Below are positions 1-8,916 of a DNA stretch of 32,427 nucleotides, in pieces (positions within the stretch are counted from its first letter, which is position 1; every line of letters starts with the position of its first letter). Made by a program: the position numbers and the translations under genes. Source of the DNA: Polyangiaceae bacterium. Lineage in GTDB: Bacteria; Myxococcota_A; Polyangia; Polyangiales; Polyangiaceae. The stretch is from assembly GCA_025937785.1 (NCBI GenBank), contig JAICQQ010000087.1:1-32427 (forward strand), given 5' to 3'. The notes beneath the pieces were generated by a model, which worked only from the letters and a program-made list of their open reading frames with translations, made no database searches and had not been told where the DNA came from.

Positions 1-1386
1 ACCCAAGCTCAGCTGTACCGCGACAAGCTCGAGGACCCCGATCGAGCCGTCGAGCTGTTCAACGAAGCTCTCGATCTGAACCCGGACTATCTGGAGGCGT
101 TCGAGCGTATCAACAAGATCCTCACGTCGCAGAAGAACTGGAAGCAGCTCGAGCGCAGCTACCGCAAGATGTTGCACCGCATCTCGGGGAAGGGGAACAC
201 CGACCTCGAGCACACGCTGTGGCACCAGCTCGGTCTCATCTATCGAGATCGCTTGGAGCAGCAGAACGAAGCCATCGAAGCCTTCAAGATGGCAGCCACG
301 ATCAAGCCCGAGTCCACGCTCGAGCGGCAGATCTTGGGCGAGCTCTACGAGATCTCGGAGCGTTGGGACGACGCCATCGTCGAGCAACGGCAGCTGCTGC
401 GCGCCGACCCGTTGACCATCGAACCTTACCGCGCCTTGTATCGGCTGTACCTGCACAAGCAGGCCTACGACGAGGCCTGGTTGCAAGCGGCGGCCATGGC
501 CTTCCTGAAGAAGGCCGAAGGCGAAGAGCTGCAGTTCTTCGAGGACTACAAGCCGTCGGGCATGCTCCAACCCAAGGGGCGCCTGAGCAACGATCTGTGG
601 CGCTTCTTGTTCCATCAGGACCAAGACCAGCACGTGTCGAAGATCTTCGAGGCGATCGCTCCGGCAGCGCTGCAGGCGAAGATCAGTCAGACGAAGCCCC
701 AGCAGCTGCCGGAGAATTTCCGGCAGGATCCGGCGACGTCGACCATCACCTTCGCCAAGACCTTCGGTTGGACGGCGCAGGTGCTCGGCATCACGCCGCC
801 GACGCTCTATGTTCGCAACGACGTGCCGGGATCGATCCAGGCAGCTCCGGTGTACCCGCCCGCCTCGGTGGCCGGGCAGACCGTGCTTTCGGGCTTCCAG
901 CCTCAGGAGCTGGCCTTCATCTGCGGCAAGCACCTGTGCGGCTATCGTATGGAGCACTACATCCGCAACCTGTTCCAGACGCAGGCAGAGCTGACCATCA
1001 TGCTGTTTGCCGGCGTGATGTTGGCGGCTCCGCAGCAACCGATGCCCCCGGACATGGCAGCGCAGATCCGCATCACCGCGCAAGCGCTGGCCAAGCACAT
1101 GCAGCCGGTGCAACTGGAGGCGCTCCGCCACTACGTCAAGGCGTTCTTGGAGGCGGGAGCCAAGGCGAACATCAAGCGCTGGAACCAGTCGGTGGAGCTG
1201 ACCGCTTGTCGCGCGGGCCTGCTGGTCAGTGGCGATCTGGACATCGCGAAGAAGATCATCGGATCGGAGCTGCAGCTGCCCGGTGACATGGCGCCCGCCG
1301 ATAAGATGAAAGAGCTCTTGGTGTTCAGCGTCAGCGAGGAATACTCGCGCTTGCGCCAGGCGCTCGGGATCACGATCGGCGTCTAG
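1..1386 (+). CDS. TPR-repeat protein, 5' end outside window
   Basis: The frame is open from base 1, so the gene starts upstream; 461 residues are visible before the TAG stop. The visible N-terminal part is made of tetratricopeptide-like helical pairs, with motifs such as AVELFNEALDLNPDY (about residues 17-31), AIEAFKMAATIKPES and DDAIVEQRQLLRADP, typical of protein-protein interaction scaffolds. From about residue 190 the sequence changes to a mixed alpha domain with no motif I recognise (FGWTAQVLGI, ELAFICGKHL). No signal peptide can be judged because the true start is missing. An internal Met at 169 is only the first in-frame ATG and is not a likely start, because TPR units continue upstream of it. 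It converges with the beta-barrel gene at 1511. TPR content is clear; the specific function is unknown. Confidence 0.85.
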   Translation, partial: TQAQLYRDKLEDPDRAVELFNEALDLNPDYLEAFERINKILTSQKNWKQLERSYRKMLHRISGKGNTDLEHTLWHQLGLIYRDRLEQQNEAIEAFKMAATIKPESTLERQILGELYEISERWDDAIVEQRQLLRADPLTIEPYRALYRLYLHKQAYDEAWLQAAAMAFLKKAEGEELQFFEDYKPSGMLQPKGRLSNDLWRFLFHQDQDQHVSKIFEAIAPAALQAKISQTKPQQLPENFRQDPATSTITFAKTFGWTAQVLGITPPTLYVRNDVPGSIQAAPVYPPASVAGQTVLSGFQPQELAFICGKHLCGYRMEHYIRNLFQTQAELTIMLFAGVMLAAPQQPMPPDMAAQIRITAQALAKHMQPVQLEALRHYVKAFLEAGAKANIKRWNQSVELTACRAGLLVSGDLDIAKKIIGSELQLPGDMAPADKMKELLVFSVSEEYSRLRQALGITIGV

Positions 1387-1432
1387 GCGATGCTTCCGGG
1401 GCGCCAGCGCGCCTCGGAGGCTCGTTCGTCGG

Positions 1433-1462
1433 CGGCCCAGCGGCCCAGCGGCCCAGCGGCCC
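1433..1462. repeat. 8-bp tandem repeat (CGGCCCAG, 3.75 copies)
   Basis: Three perfect copies of CGGCCCAG plus six bases of a fourth lie between the convergent TPR and beta-barrel genes. Only the repeat itself is visible; no function is evident. It could vary in copy number by slippage. Confidence 0.8.
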
Positions 1463-1472
1463 GAGCTCGGGC
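1459..1472. terminator. possible bidirectional terminator hairpin
   Basis: GCCCGAGCTCGGGC is a perfect 14-bp palindrome lying between two convergent genes. It has no T-tract on either side, so a termination role rests only on position and symmetry. Confidence 0.3.
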
Positions 1473-1510
1473 GGCGCTCGCCGTTGGCCCGGGTGCGCCC
1501 CTTCAGCGGC

Positions 1511-2383
1511 TCACTTCAGCTTGCCAGGCACGTCGAACGCCAGGCGCATGCCGGCGGACCATTGCCAGTAGGTTCTGAGGGCGCCAGCCACCTCGGGGCG
1601 GTCGAAGTAACCACCGGACACGACCTCGAGGAACGGGCCGAACCCGAAGTTCGCGGCCGGGTACCAGTCGCCACCGACCTGCAAGCGTGCCCAGTCGATG
1701 CCCTTGAAGGCGAGTTCCTCGCTGCCCTGGTCGAGCTTCAAGTCGCGATAACCCGCGCCGAACGAGAGCCACGGATCGAAGCGCAGGCCCTGGACTAGAT
1801 GGAAACGAACGAAGGGGCCCGCGGCGAAGCCGGTCGCGCTGCATTTCCCGCACTCGGAACCGTCCGGCAGCTGGAACCATTGCCCCCACGCCCCGATCAC
1901 GATCTGCCGGCTGACGCCGAACCCCGCGTCGACCGTGACGGAGAGCCCGCCGTCTACCTGGGAGCTCTGCCGCATGCCGGAGCCGAACTTGCCAAGCGGC
2001 GTCTGGTAAGCAGCGGCGGCGCCGAGCAGGAAATGGCCGCCCAGTCCGTCGGGGGCGGGGGGGGTCATCGGAAGCTCCGGCTCTTCGAGCTCTTCGTCAG
2101 CCTCGGGACCCGGGGGGGGGCCGGGAGGCGGTCGCTCGGCGGGTGCGACGCCGCCGTTGGCTTCAGCGTCAGGCGGCGGAACGTCGGGGGCCGAGGGGGC
2201 TGCAGCCTCGCCCTCGGGAGGCGGCCCAGCATCGGGTGGGGCTGTAAGCGTGTCGGGTGCAGCCGCTTCGACGGGCGCTGCATTGGGATCTTCGGCAGGC
2301 GCTGTTCCTTCGGTCTGGCCGGCTGCAGAGACGGTGAGACCGAGAAGGCTCAGGGAGGTGCGAAGGACGATACGCCAATGCAT
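1511..2383 (-). CDS. outer-membrane beta-barrel-like protein with Pro/Ala-rich linker
   Basis: This 290-aa exported protein has three parts. Residues 1-21 form a signal peptide (MHWRIVLRTSLSLLGL...SAAG). A disordered segment rich in Ala, Pro and Glu runs to about residue 125. The C-terminal 160 residues show alternating hydrophobic/aromatic strands (GGHFLLGAAAAYQTPLG, PWLSFGAGYRDLKL, YWQWSAGMRLAFDV), as in small outer-membrane beta-barrels. The ATG at 2383 was chosen because the signal peptide begins there; a longer in-frame ORF adds 35 residues with no signal character. The gene is divergent from the FHA/sigma-54 activator with about 70 bp between starts, so the two may share a control region. 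The barrel assignment is inferred from strand pattern, not from a recognised family signature. Confidence 0.72.
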   Translation of the reverse strand: MHWRIVLRTSLSLLGLTVSAAGQTEGTAPAEDPNAAPVEAAAPDTLTAPPDAGPPPEGEAAAPSAPDVPPPDAEANGGVAPAERPPPGPPPGPEADEELEEPELPMTPPAPDGLGGHFLLGAAAAYQTPLGKFGSGMRQSSQVDGGLSVTVDAGFGVSRQIVIGAWGQWFQLPDGSECGKCSATGFAAGPFVRFHLVQGLRFDPWLSFGAGYRDLKLDQGSEELAFKGIDWARLQVGGDWYPAANFGFGPFLEVVSGGYFDRPEVAGALRTYWQWSAGMRLAFDVPGKLK

Positions 2384-2454
2384 GGCGCTTGTTAGCACCG
2401 GCCAGCAGGCATCGGGAGACAAATTTTCTCTGGGTGCCGCAGGGTCGGCGCTAG

Positions 2455-3897
2455 ATGAGGGAGGATCTTTCGAGCAACTGGGGGCCAACGCCGCCCGATT
2501 CGCCCATCAGGATGCACGACCCCCCCAAGCTTCCTCTCAGCGGCGATACCTCGGGCGAGACTCTGGAGCTCGATCGCGCGCCGCCTCGCACGATCTGGCT
2601 GCTCGAGCTGGCGACACCCGACGCCGCGCGCCGCGTCGCCGTGAGCCCAGGCAAGGCGCTGACGATCGGGTCCGGAACCAGCGCCACGGTGCGTGTCGAC
2701 GATCGCACGGTCAGCGCCGCCCACTGTCGTGTCACGGCCGAAGGGCACGGACTCGTGATTAGAGATCTGGGATCGAAGAACGGTTTGTTCGTGGGCGGGG
2801 CGCGCGTGACAGAGGCCGTGCTCGGCCGCGCCGGATGCGGGTTCATGATCGGACGAACCAGCGTCGTGATTCGGGACTCCGAGCCGAAGAAGCGCGGGGT
2901 CGCAGCGCCGAGTGTGCCCGGCCTGGTGGGTGACTCGAGTGCGATCCGGCGCGTGGCGGAGGAGGTGTGCAAGGCGGCTGGCTGTCGGGCTCCTGTACTG
3001 ATCCAGGGTGAATCCGGTACCGGTAAAGACGTGGTCGCGCGAGCGTTGCATCAGTTGAGTGGGCGCCGGGGGGCGTACGTCCCCATGAACGCGGCTGCTT
3101 TTCCAGACGCGCTCGCAGATTCGGAGTTGTTCGGTCACGAGCGCGGCGCCTTTACCGGTGCCGTGGGCAGCCGCGCTGGGGCCTTCGAGCAGGCCAACCG
3201 TGGCACGCTGTTCCTCGACGAGGTAGCAGAGTTGTCCCCCTCGGTTCAGGTACGGCTGCTGCGCGTGGTGGAAGATGGGCAGATTCGTCCGCTGGGCGGT
3301 ATGCGGCAGCGCCAGGTCGACGCCCGCTTGATCTCGGCGAGCTGGGCAGACTTGAGCGAGCGCGTGCGCGTGGGACGCTTCCGAGCCGACCTTTACCATC
3401 GGCTGTCGACACTGGTCATCACGTTGCCACCACTGAGAGAACGCAAGGATGACATTCCTGCGTTGTGCGCTGCGCTCTTACAACGCGTGCAGGGGGAACT
3501 GGGCCCGAAGGTCGTGAGCGACGCCGCACTCGACAGGCTGCTCGAATACTCGTGGCCAGGAAACGTGCGCGAGCTCGGCGGCGTCTTGTACCGCGCGGGG
3601 CTGCGCGCTCCGTCCGAATGCATCGAGCCCGAGCATCTGGCGCTGGTACAGACCAAGCGGCCGCGCCGCGAGCTTGCCGTGCTCACCCCCGCAGAAGCGC
3701 ACCAGCTCTACGAAGTCCACGGGCGCAACAAGAGCGCGGCCGCGCGGGCGGCCGCGGTGCCGCGCAGCACGTTCCGCGGCTGGCTCGAACGTGGCGCGGT
3801 CGATCGCGCCGAAGCGAGCTACCCTGGTCTCAGAAGCTGCCCTGGAGCACTAGACCCCGGTGCTCCGGGCCGACGATCGGGATCAGGCGAGTCTTGA
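2455..3897 (+). CDS. FHA-domain sigma-54-dependent transcriptional activator
   Basis: A 480-aa enhancer-binding protein of the kind common in myxobacteria. Residues about 45-140 are an FHA phosphothreonine-binding domain (LTIGSGTSATVRVDD, SAAHCRV, IRDLGSKNGLFVGG). Residues about 155-385 are a sigma-54 AAA+ domain with Walker A GESGTGKD (185-192), the sigma-54-contacting loop GAFTGA (231-236), Walker B TLFLDE (251-256) and the YSWPGNVREL segment. The C-terminus has a Fis-type helix-turn-helix (NKSAAARAAAVPRSTFRGWL). FHA regulators of this class are usually controlled by Ser/Thr kinases, and one is encoded at 13633, though no link is shown. The start at 2455 is uncertain; an ATG at 2512 would still keep the FHA domain. 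The 3' end overlaps the opposing PEGA gene by 68 bp, beyond the HTH. Confidence 0.93.
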   Translation: MREDLSSNWGPTPPDSPIRMHDPPKLPLSGDTSGETLELDRAPPRTIWLLELATPDAARRVAVSPGKALTIGSGTSATVRVDDRTVSAAHCRVTAEGHGLVIRDLGSKNGLFVGGARVTEAVLGRAGCGFMIGRTSVVIRDSEPKKRGVAAPSVPGLVGDSSAIRRVAEEVCKAAGCRAPVLIQGESGTGKDVVARALHQLSGRRGAYVPMNAAAFPDALADSELFGHERGAFTGAVGSRAGAFEQANRGTLFLDEVAELSPSVQVRLLRVVEDGQIRPLGGMRQRQVDARLISASWADLSERVRVGRFRADLYHRLSTLVITLPPLRERKDDIPALCAALLQRVQGELGPKVVSDAALDRLLEYSWPGNVRELGGVLYRAGLRAPSECIEPEHLALVQTKRPRRELAVLTPAEAHQLYEVHGRNKSAAARAAAVPRSTFRGWLERGAVDRAEASYPGLRSCPGALDPGAPGRRSGSGES

Positions 3898-4969
3898 CGC
3901 CGCGATCGGCTCTTTCTGACGACGACCCGCCCGAAAGCGCGGGAACCAGCACATATACCAGGGTACCCGCGGCGAGCGCACCGCCGGCGATGAAACCGAT
4001 GGTGGCGTAGGTCTTGTACTTGTCCGCCGTGTCGACGCGGTCTTGGTACTTCTTGCAGGCTCCCGGAAACCCTGACTCCGGGTTGGCCGGTACCGTGCCC
4101 GGATCGGGCGTGCAGATGCCTCGCGACGGCAGGCCCTCTTGCTCGGCCTCGGCCTCGATGTCTCGAGCGATCTCGTCCGCGGAGTCGTAGTAGCTGCGGG
4201 CGGACACCGCAAAGACGACCCCCGTGCCGAGGGCAGCCGCGGATAGACCGGCGCCAATGATGGCGACGGGAGTGCTCACTTCCCACGGGGGACCGCCAGC
4301 GTCAGCGTCAGCGTCCGCGTCGGAAGATTCGGGGGCTGCGTCTTGCTCGAGAGCTTCTTGCGGCGCGGGGGTACTGGCTGCTGCCGCGGGTGCCGGCTTC
4401 TTCGCGCTGATGTTCAACGTCTCGCTGGTAGAGCTGCCCGCCGCGACCATGACCGTCGAGCGCGCTGTTTCGTTGCCCTTCTGCGCGACGATGGTGTGCT
4501 CCCCTGGGGTGAGGTAGAGCGGATCGTCGAGCGGGGATCGTCCAACGCTGGCGCCATCGACGAGTACGTCTGCTCCGCTCTGATCGACCGTCAACGTGAC
4601 GACCCCGACTGCCTGCTTGGCGGCATCGAGGCCCTCGCGGGCGGCTTGTCGCTGCTCGGGGGTCGCTTCGGCGTGTTCGCGTAGATAGCGGGCGAAGTGG
4701 GTGGCCGCCTCCGCTTCGTGTCCCGAGCGGAGTTCACTCTGCGCGAGGTTGAGCAAGAGTGCCGGGTGCGGCTTCAATGCGTACGCTTGCACGAATGCGA
4801 GGCGAGCTCGCTCGAACTCCTTGTTGTCGAAGTAGCTGACGCCTTCTTTGAAGCGCTCGCGCGCAGCTTCGATGGTGGGGTCTTCTTGCGCCAGCGCTGG
4901 GCTGGACACCAGGCAGGGAGAAAATGCGGCGAGGGCTAGAGCGAGTAACGACGAACGGAGCGCTTTCAT
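3830..4969 (-). CDS. TPR/PEGA-domain envelope protein
   Basis: This 379-aa exported protein has a signal peptide (residues 1-27, ending SSPALA|QED). Next come TPR-like helices (about 28-115: RFKEGVSYFDNKEFERARLAF, HPALLLNLAQSELRSG) and a PEGA domain (about 118-170: GADVLVDGASVGRSPL..LYLTPGEHTIVAQKG). An Ala/Pro/Asp-rich linker follows, then two hydrophobic segments (about 236-257 and 328-352) flanking a Cys-containing loop. PEGA domains are beta-sandwich modules found in many myxobacterial surface proteins, and the TPR-PEGA-two-TM layout is a recurrent uncharacterised type there. It is transcribed in the same direction as the low-complexity protein upstream, 30 bp away, and the two may form an operon. 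The role is unknown; an envelope scaffold is an inference. Confidence 0.85.
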   Translation of the reverse strand: MKALRSSLLALALAAFSPCLVSSPALAQEDPTIEAARERFKEGVSYFDNKEFERARLAFVQAYALKPHPALLLNLAQSELRSGHEAEAATHFARYLREHAEATPEQRQAAREGLDAAKQAVGVVTLTVDQSGADVLVDGASVGRSPLDDPLYLTPGEHTIVAQKGNETARSTVMVAAGSSTSETLNISAKKPAPAAAASTPAPQEALEQDAAPESSDADADADAGGPPWEVSTPVAIIGAGLSAAALGTGVVFAVSARSYYDSADEIARDIEAEAEQEGLPSRGICTPDPGTVPANPESGFPGACKKYQDRVDTADKYKTYATIGFIAGGALAAGTLVYVLVPALSGGSSSERADRGVKTRLIPIVGPEHRGLVLQGSF

Positions 4970-4999
4970 GAGCCAATTCGCAGGGGGGCAGGGGGAAGG

Positions 5000-6844
5000 T
5001 TAGAAAGGAGCATCCCGCACGATCGTCTTGCTGGTCGGTTTCGTGGGTTTCTTGGGCTTGGTCGTCTTGCTCGGCGGGGCGGTCGGCTTGGCGGTGGTCG
5101 TTGGTTTCTTTGCGGCCGTGGTCACGGGCTTGCTGAGGGGCGTGGAGCCCGCGTTCGGTTTTACCGCGACCGCAGCGCTGGGGCGCGGCTCGGACGCCTC
5201 CGTGGACGTGGTGCCGGAGGTGGCTGCATCGGGCGCGGCTGCGTCGCTGGCAGCTTCCGGTGTTGCCACGTCTCCAGCTGCGGCTGTTGCAGGCGCCTGT
5301 GCGGGGATGGGTTCCGGCGTCACCGCCTTGACCTCGGCGCTCTTCTCGGCGGTCAGCGGCGGAACGTCGGCGCCGCCGCTGAGCGCGAACACCGCGCCTC
5401 CACCGATCAGCAGCGACAACGCGGCTGCTACCCAGAGCCCGGTTCTGCCGGACCTACGCTGAAGCTCGGGTGGGATTTCGATTTCGACGCGCGGTCGCTG
5501 GGGAGGCAACGTGTCAGCGCGTTGCGCCATGCGCTGGGCCACGGCTTGCGCTTCGTCTTCGGGAGTGCGCGACGAGGTGTCATCGATGACGATCGTTTTC
5601 TCGTTCGTCGGCGACGACCCCAACGCGGGCGGCGGAGCCACCGGGGGCGCGTACGTTTGCAGCGGCGACGATGGCGGAGGCTTGCCAGGTGCCATCCCGG
5701 TGGGGAGCGTCGACTCTTCCGGGAACACGGGGTGAGACTCCACCGGTTTTGCCGCCGCTGGTTGGGGGTCTGGCGCGGGTGCTGCTTTCGCTTCCGCGGC
5801 CGCTGGTGCGGTCACGCTGCCCATGCGGACCGTGACCCTGCCCGGTGACGCGGCGGCCTCTGCAGGAGCCGCGGTGCTGGTTGCTAGCGGCGCAGTGGTC
5901 GCCAGCGGCGCAGTGGTGGGCAACGGAATCGTGGTGCCCAGGGGCGCCGTCGTGGTCGTAGCGGCCGGGGGAGGCGCAGTGGTTCCTAGCGGCGCCGTCG
6001 TCGCTCCGGCAATTGCTGTCGCCGCGGGAGCCGAGGGCGCTGCGGCAGGCAGCGGCGCGGCCGTTCCCAGGGGCGCCGTGGGGACCACGCCTGCGGGCTT
6101 AGGCGTGGCCTTCACAGGTGCGGTGTGGGCGTCACCCCAACCGAACAGGCCCGGTCCCTGGGGAACGGGTCCCAGCGGTGGTGATACACCTGCTCCGGCG
6201 GTTGCTGGTGGTGGCGAAGCGCTGGCGTTGGATACAGCAGCGCTCTCGGGCGGAGGCACGGCGGCGGTCGGCGTTGGGCTGACCGCCGCCGGGCTGATGG
6301 GTGCAGGAGTCGCATCGTCGGGCCACTCCACGTCGACCGCCAACTCCGATGAGTCCGCGGCGCTCGCAGCGGTGCCCAGCGCAGCTTCTCCGCTGGGCTG
6401 GGATTCATGGGCGGCTCCCGAGGCAACTTGGACGAGCGGTATTGGTGGCGGCACTTCGACGGCCGGTGGAATCGCGACCTCGGACCCCGGCACGACGAAC
6501 GACTCGGCGACCTGCTTGACCAACTGAGGGTCCGGCGCGGCCATTCCGACCAGGGTCTTCTGTCGCGGTAAGGTGTCTTCGTCGATCGCGACTTGAGGTG
6601 GCTCCGCGTTTTCAGGGGGGGGCGGGTCGAAGGAAAAGGGCGCAGTCGGCATGCCCAGCATGGTGCGTTTGAGGTTGGGACGGCCGCCTGGGGTCCCGGT
6701 CGGAAGCACGCCGTCTATCCCGCCCCGTGCAGCGTGCGCGGAATCAGACGCGTCCCACGACGCGGTGAACTTCTCTGACAGGGCTTCGACTTCCTCTTCA
6801 GACAGAGGGCCCGGTTCCTCTTTATGTTCAGTGTCCTCAGCCAT
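5000..6844 (-). CDS. low-complexity Ala/Pro/Thr-rich single-pass membrane protein
   Basis: This 614-aa protein has no recognised domain. Residues 1-60 are acidic and charged (MAEDTEHKEEPGPLSEEEVE). Residues about 60-460 are Ala/Pro/Thr/Val-rich and presumably disordered, with a degenerate repeat resembling T-A-P-L-G/A-T. One hydrophobic segment follows at about 470-490 (GLWVAAALSLLIGGGAVFAL). The last 120 residues are Ala/Pro/Thr then Lys/Thr/Pro-rich. Lack of a signal peptide and a late TM suggest a long cytoplasmic N-terminus and an exported basic tail that could contact cell wall or DNA; this is inference. ATG 6844 was chosen with AAAAAGG upstream; a GTG at 6868 would add eight residues. 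It lies upstream of, and co-directional with, the PEGA gene. Confidence 0.75.
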   Translation of the reverse strand: MAEDTEHKEEPGPLSEEEVEALSEKFTASWDASDSAHAARGGIDGVLPTGTPGGRPNLKRTMLGMPTAPFSFDPPPPENAEPPQVAIDEDTLPRQKTLVGMAAPDPQLVKQVAESFVVPGSEVAIPPAVEVPPPIPLVQVASGAAHESQPSGEAALGTAASAADSSELAVDVEWPDDATPAPISPAAVSPTPTAAVPPPESAAVSNASASPPPATAGAGVSPPLGPVPQGPGLFGWGDAHTAPVKATPKPAGVVPTAPLGTAAPLPAAAPSAPAATAIAGATTAPLGTTAPPPAATTTTAPLGTTIPLPTTAPLATTAPLATSTAAPAEAAASPGRVTVRMGSVTAPAAAEAKAAPAPDPQPAAAKPVESHPVFPEESTLPTGMAPGKPPPSSPLQTYAPPVAPPPALGSSPTNEKTIVIDDTSSRTPEDEAQAVAQRMAQRADTLPPQRPRVEIEIPPELQRRSGRTGLWVAAALSLLIGGGAVFALSGGADVPPLTAEKSAEVKAVTPEPIPAQAPATAAAGDVATPEAASDAAAPDAATSGTTSTEASEPRPSAAVAVKPNAGSTPLSKPVTTAAKKPTTTAKPTAPPSKTTKPKKPTKPTSKTIVRDAPF

Positions 6845-6987
6845 GCGGCCTTTTTCGAAGGCTATCACCCGTTTCGGTCAGAGTGCAATCTCAGCCATTC
6901 GAGCCAGTGGGCCCGAAAATATCTTCCCCTCGGAGTTCACGGGTCAGGGGCTGGCGGGGTAAGGAGTGAAGGCGAGAAAGAAGCAAG

Positions 6988-8628
6988 ATGAGGGTGCTGC
7001 CCAGCTGGATCTGCACCGCGGTGTGCCTCGTCGGCCTGGCGCTTGGCTGCTCCCGCGGGGAGGGGCCTCCGCCGGCCGCTTCGTCGGGTCCGGCCCGGGA
7101 CGGCGTTTGGGCGGTGCTGCCGGGGCGGGCCGAAGTCGTCGCGCGCGCCGACCAATGGGCAGTACGTGGCGCCTCGCTGAAGGGGGCGGACGGCGCCGCC
7201 TGGCTGGAGCGGGCCGGTGACCTTCGCGAACGGATCTGGCGGCTCGAAGGTCGTCAGCCCGACGCTCTCGAGGCGGTCGAGCTGTTGCGGGACGCCGGAG
7301 CCAGGGAGTGGCCCGGCGCGTGTCGGATGAAGCTGCGGCGCGCGCTGTTGGACGCCGAGATCCGCCACGAGCCGGAGCGTGCTTACCGCGAGCTCTACCC
7401 GCTGCGCCAACACCCGGATCGCGCTTGCGGGCGCAAGGTGTCGCTCGCGCTGGACCTGCTTGGCGCCTATCAGCCGAGCCCCGCGGTGCTCGCGGAGCTC
7501 GACGCGAAAGGTGCGGCGCCACCGACGGTCGCCAGTGCGGGCAACGCAGTTCCCTCCGCCTCGCAGCCACCGAGTCAGGTCGTCCTTCCCCAGCAAGCGG
7601 TCGCCGAGCGGGCCCAGATCACCCGCATCGAGCGCTACGGCGCCAAAGAGTCTGCGCGCATCGTGGTGTTCATGACGCATCCGGTCTTGTTCAAGGTCGG
7701 CGTGCTGGAAGCCGAACCTCAGCGAGGACCGCGCATCTACCTGGACGTGCAGGGCGCGAGCTACAGCGGTCCCGCAAACTACGATGTCGGCGGTCTCGTC
7801 GAGCGCGTCAGGCTCGGCGAGCAGGGCCGTGGAACGCGCTTGGTGCTCGACCTGAAGCAACCGGTTTTCCATAGGATTTTTTACTTGCCGGAGCCGTTTC
7901 GACTGATCGTCGACGTCTCGCTGTCGCCTCCGAGCGAGGCGCCTCCTGCCGGTCGGCGTTCCATCCAGCGCGTGGTGTTGGACCCAGGCCACGGCGGCCA
8001 CGATCCCGGAGCCGTCGGTCCGTCCGGGCTCCGGGAGAAGGACGTGACGCTGGACATTGCTCATCGAGCGGCACCGCTCTTGGCGCGGGAGCTAGGCATC
8101 TCGACGTTGCTCACGCGGGACACCGACGATTTCGTCGCGCTACCGGAACGCACCGCGCGCGCCAACGCGTTCCAGGCAGATCTCTTCATTTCGATCCATT
8201 GCAACGCCAGCGAACACGCCGAGAGCACCGGCATCATGACGTTCATCTTGGACGAATCGCGAGACGCGCTGGCGGCACAGATCGCAGCTCGCGAGAACGC
8301 CGCCTCACAGGCGGCCGCCGCGGAGCTGGCGAACGTGATGAGTCGCGTGTTAGGCGTCGGCAGCGTCAGCGAATCCTTGCGCTTCGCGGAGTTGCTGCAG
8401 CGCGCGGCGATGGCCTCCGTGCGTGGCCGTTACCCCGAAGTCAGGGATCAAGGGGTGAAGCGCGCTGGATTCTACGTGCTGGCGGGTGCCCAGATGCCGT
8501 CCGTGCTGTACGAGGCGTCGTTCATCTCGAACCCTCGTGCGGAGGTGCGACTGAACACGGGAGACTTCCGCCAAAAAATGGCTGACGCCATCGTCAACGC
8601 GGTGCGGGCCTATCGGGAGGGATTGTAG
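6988..8628 (+). CDS. N-acetylmuramoyl-L-alanine amidase (AMIN + Amidase_3)
   Basis: A 546-aa zinc amidase that cleaves the amide bond between MurNAc and L-Ala of peptidoglycan, used in cell separation. Residues 1-21 are a signal sequence ending in a possible lipobox (ALGC21). A helical region follows, then an AMIN-type beta domain (about 205-310; RIVVFMTHPVLFKVGV, PRIYLDVQG). The Amidase_3 catalytic domain spans about 328-545. Zinc ligands are visible as H335 (DPGHGG), E350 (REKDVT) and H404 (SIHCNA); E509 (LYEASFISN) is the expected catalytic glutamate. All expected residues are present, so it should be active. AMIN domains normally localise the enzyme to septal peptidoglycan. The 5' gene is divergent, and a small hairpin follows the stop. 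Confidence 0.95.
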   Translation: MRVLPSWICTAVCLVGLALGCSRGEGPPPAASSGPARDGVWAVLPGRAEVVARADQWAVRGASLKGADGAAWLERAGDLRERIWRLEGRQPDALEAVELLRDAGAREWPGACRMKLRRALLDAEIRHEPERAYRELYPLRQHPDRACGRKVSLALDLLGAYQPSPAVLAELDAKGAAPPTVASAGNAVPSASQPPSQVVLPQQAVAERAQITRIERYGAKESARIVVFMTHPVLFKVGVLEAEPQRGPRIYLDVQGASYSGPANYDVGGLVERVRLGEQGRGTRLVLDLKQPVFHRIFYLPEPFRLIVDVSLSPPSEAPPAGRRSIQRVVLDPGHGGHDPGAVGPSGLREKDVTLDIAHRAAPLLARELGISTLLTRDTDDFVALPERTARANAFQADLFISIHCNASEHAESTGIMTFILDESRDALAAQIAARENAASQAAAAELANVMSRVLGVGSVSESLRFAELLQRAAMASVRGRYPEVRDQGVKRAGFYVLAGAQMPSVLYEASFISNPRAEVRLNTGDFRQKMADAIVNAVRAYREGL

Positions 8629-8634
8629 GTTTGA

Positions 8635-8652
8635 AAGCCGAACTATCGGCTT
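8635..8652 (+). terminator. small hairpin after the amidase gene
   Basis: A 7-bp perfect stem (AAGCCGA/TCGGCTT) with a 4-base loop begins six bases after the amidase stop codon. No T-run follows, so it is only a candidate terminator or 3' stabiliser. Confidence 0.35.
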
Positions 8653-8831
8653 GCTGACCGAGCTTGAGGTTGGCCAGGCGGATCTTTCGGAGAGAGGCGA
8701 AGATTCCTTCGATAGCGGCAGAACCAAGGCTCGGCGCGCCGCGCGTTGGGCCCCGGAACGGAAGCTCTTGCAGTCAAAAATGCGCGATCGGGGCTGGGCC
8801 CACGCAAAGGAACGATGGGTTACAGAGATGA

Positions 8832-8860
8832 TTGACGGCACCCCAGTCGCTCCTTATGTT
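8832..8860 (+). promoter_or_regulatory. sigma-70-type promoter for the DksA-family gene
   Basis: TTGACG (8832-8837) and TATGTT (8855-8860) are separated by exactly 17 bp, matching the housekeeping sigma consensus in five and four of six positions. The predicted transcript start is near 8867, giving a leader of about 50 bases before the ATG at 8917. Nothing else in the 288-base gap after the amidase gene looks coding. Confidence 0.7.
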
Positions 8861-8916
8861 GTTGGGCCTTGCGCGGCGGGGGCTCCAGCAACCACCACGC
8901 ACCGATCGAGCTAGAC

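Noticed and set aside
2384..2454. Possible sigma-54 promoter in the gap before the FHA activator
   Set aside because: A GGCAC half-site is present on the minus strand, but no GC is found at the required -12 spacing.
5823..6527. 234-aa plus-strand Val/Ala/Gly ORF inside the low-complexity gene
   Set aside because: Antisense reading of the repeated Ala/Pro/Thr codons; no ribosome site or hydrophobic pattern of a real membrane protein.
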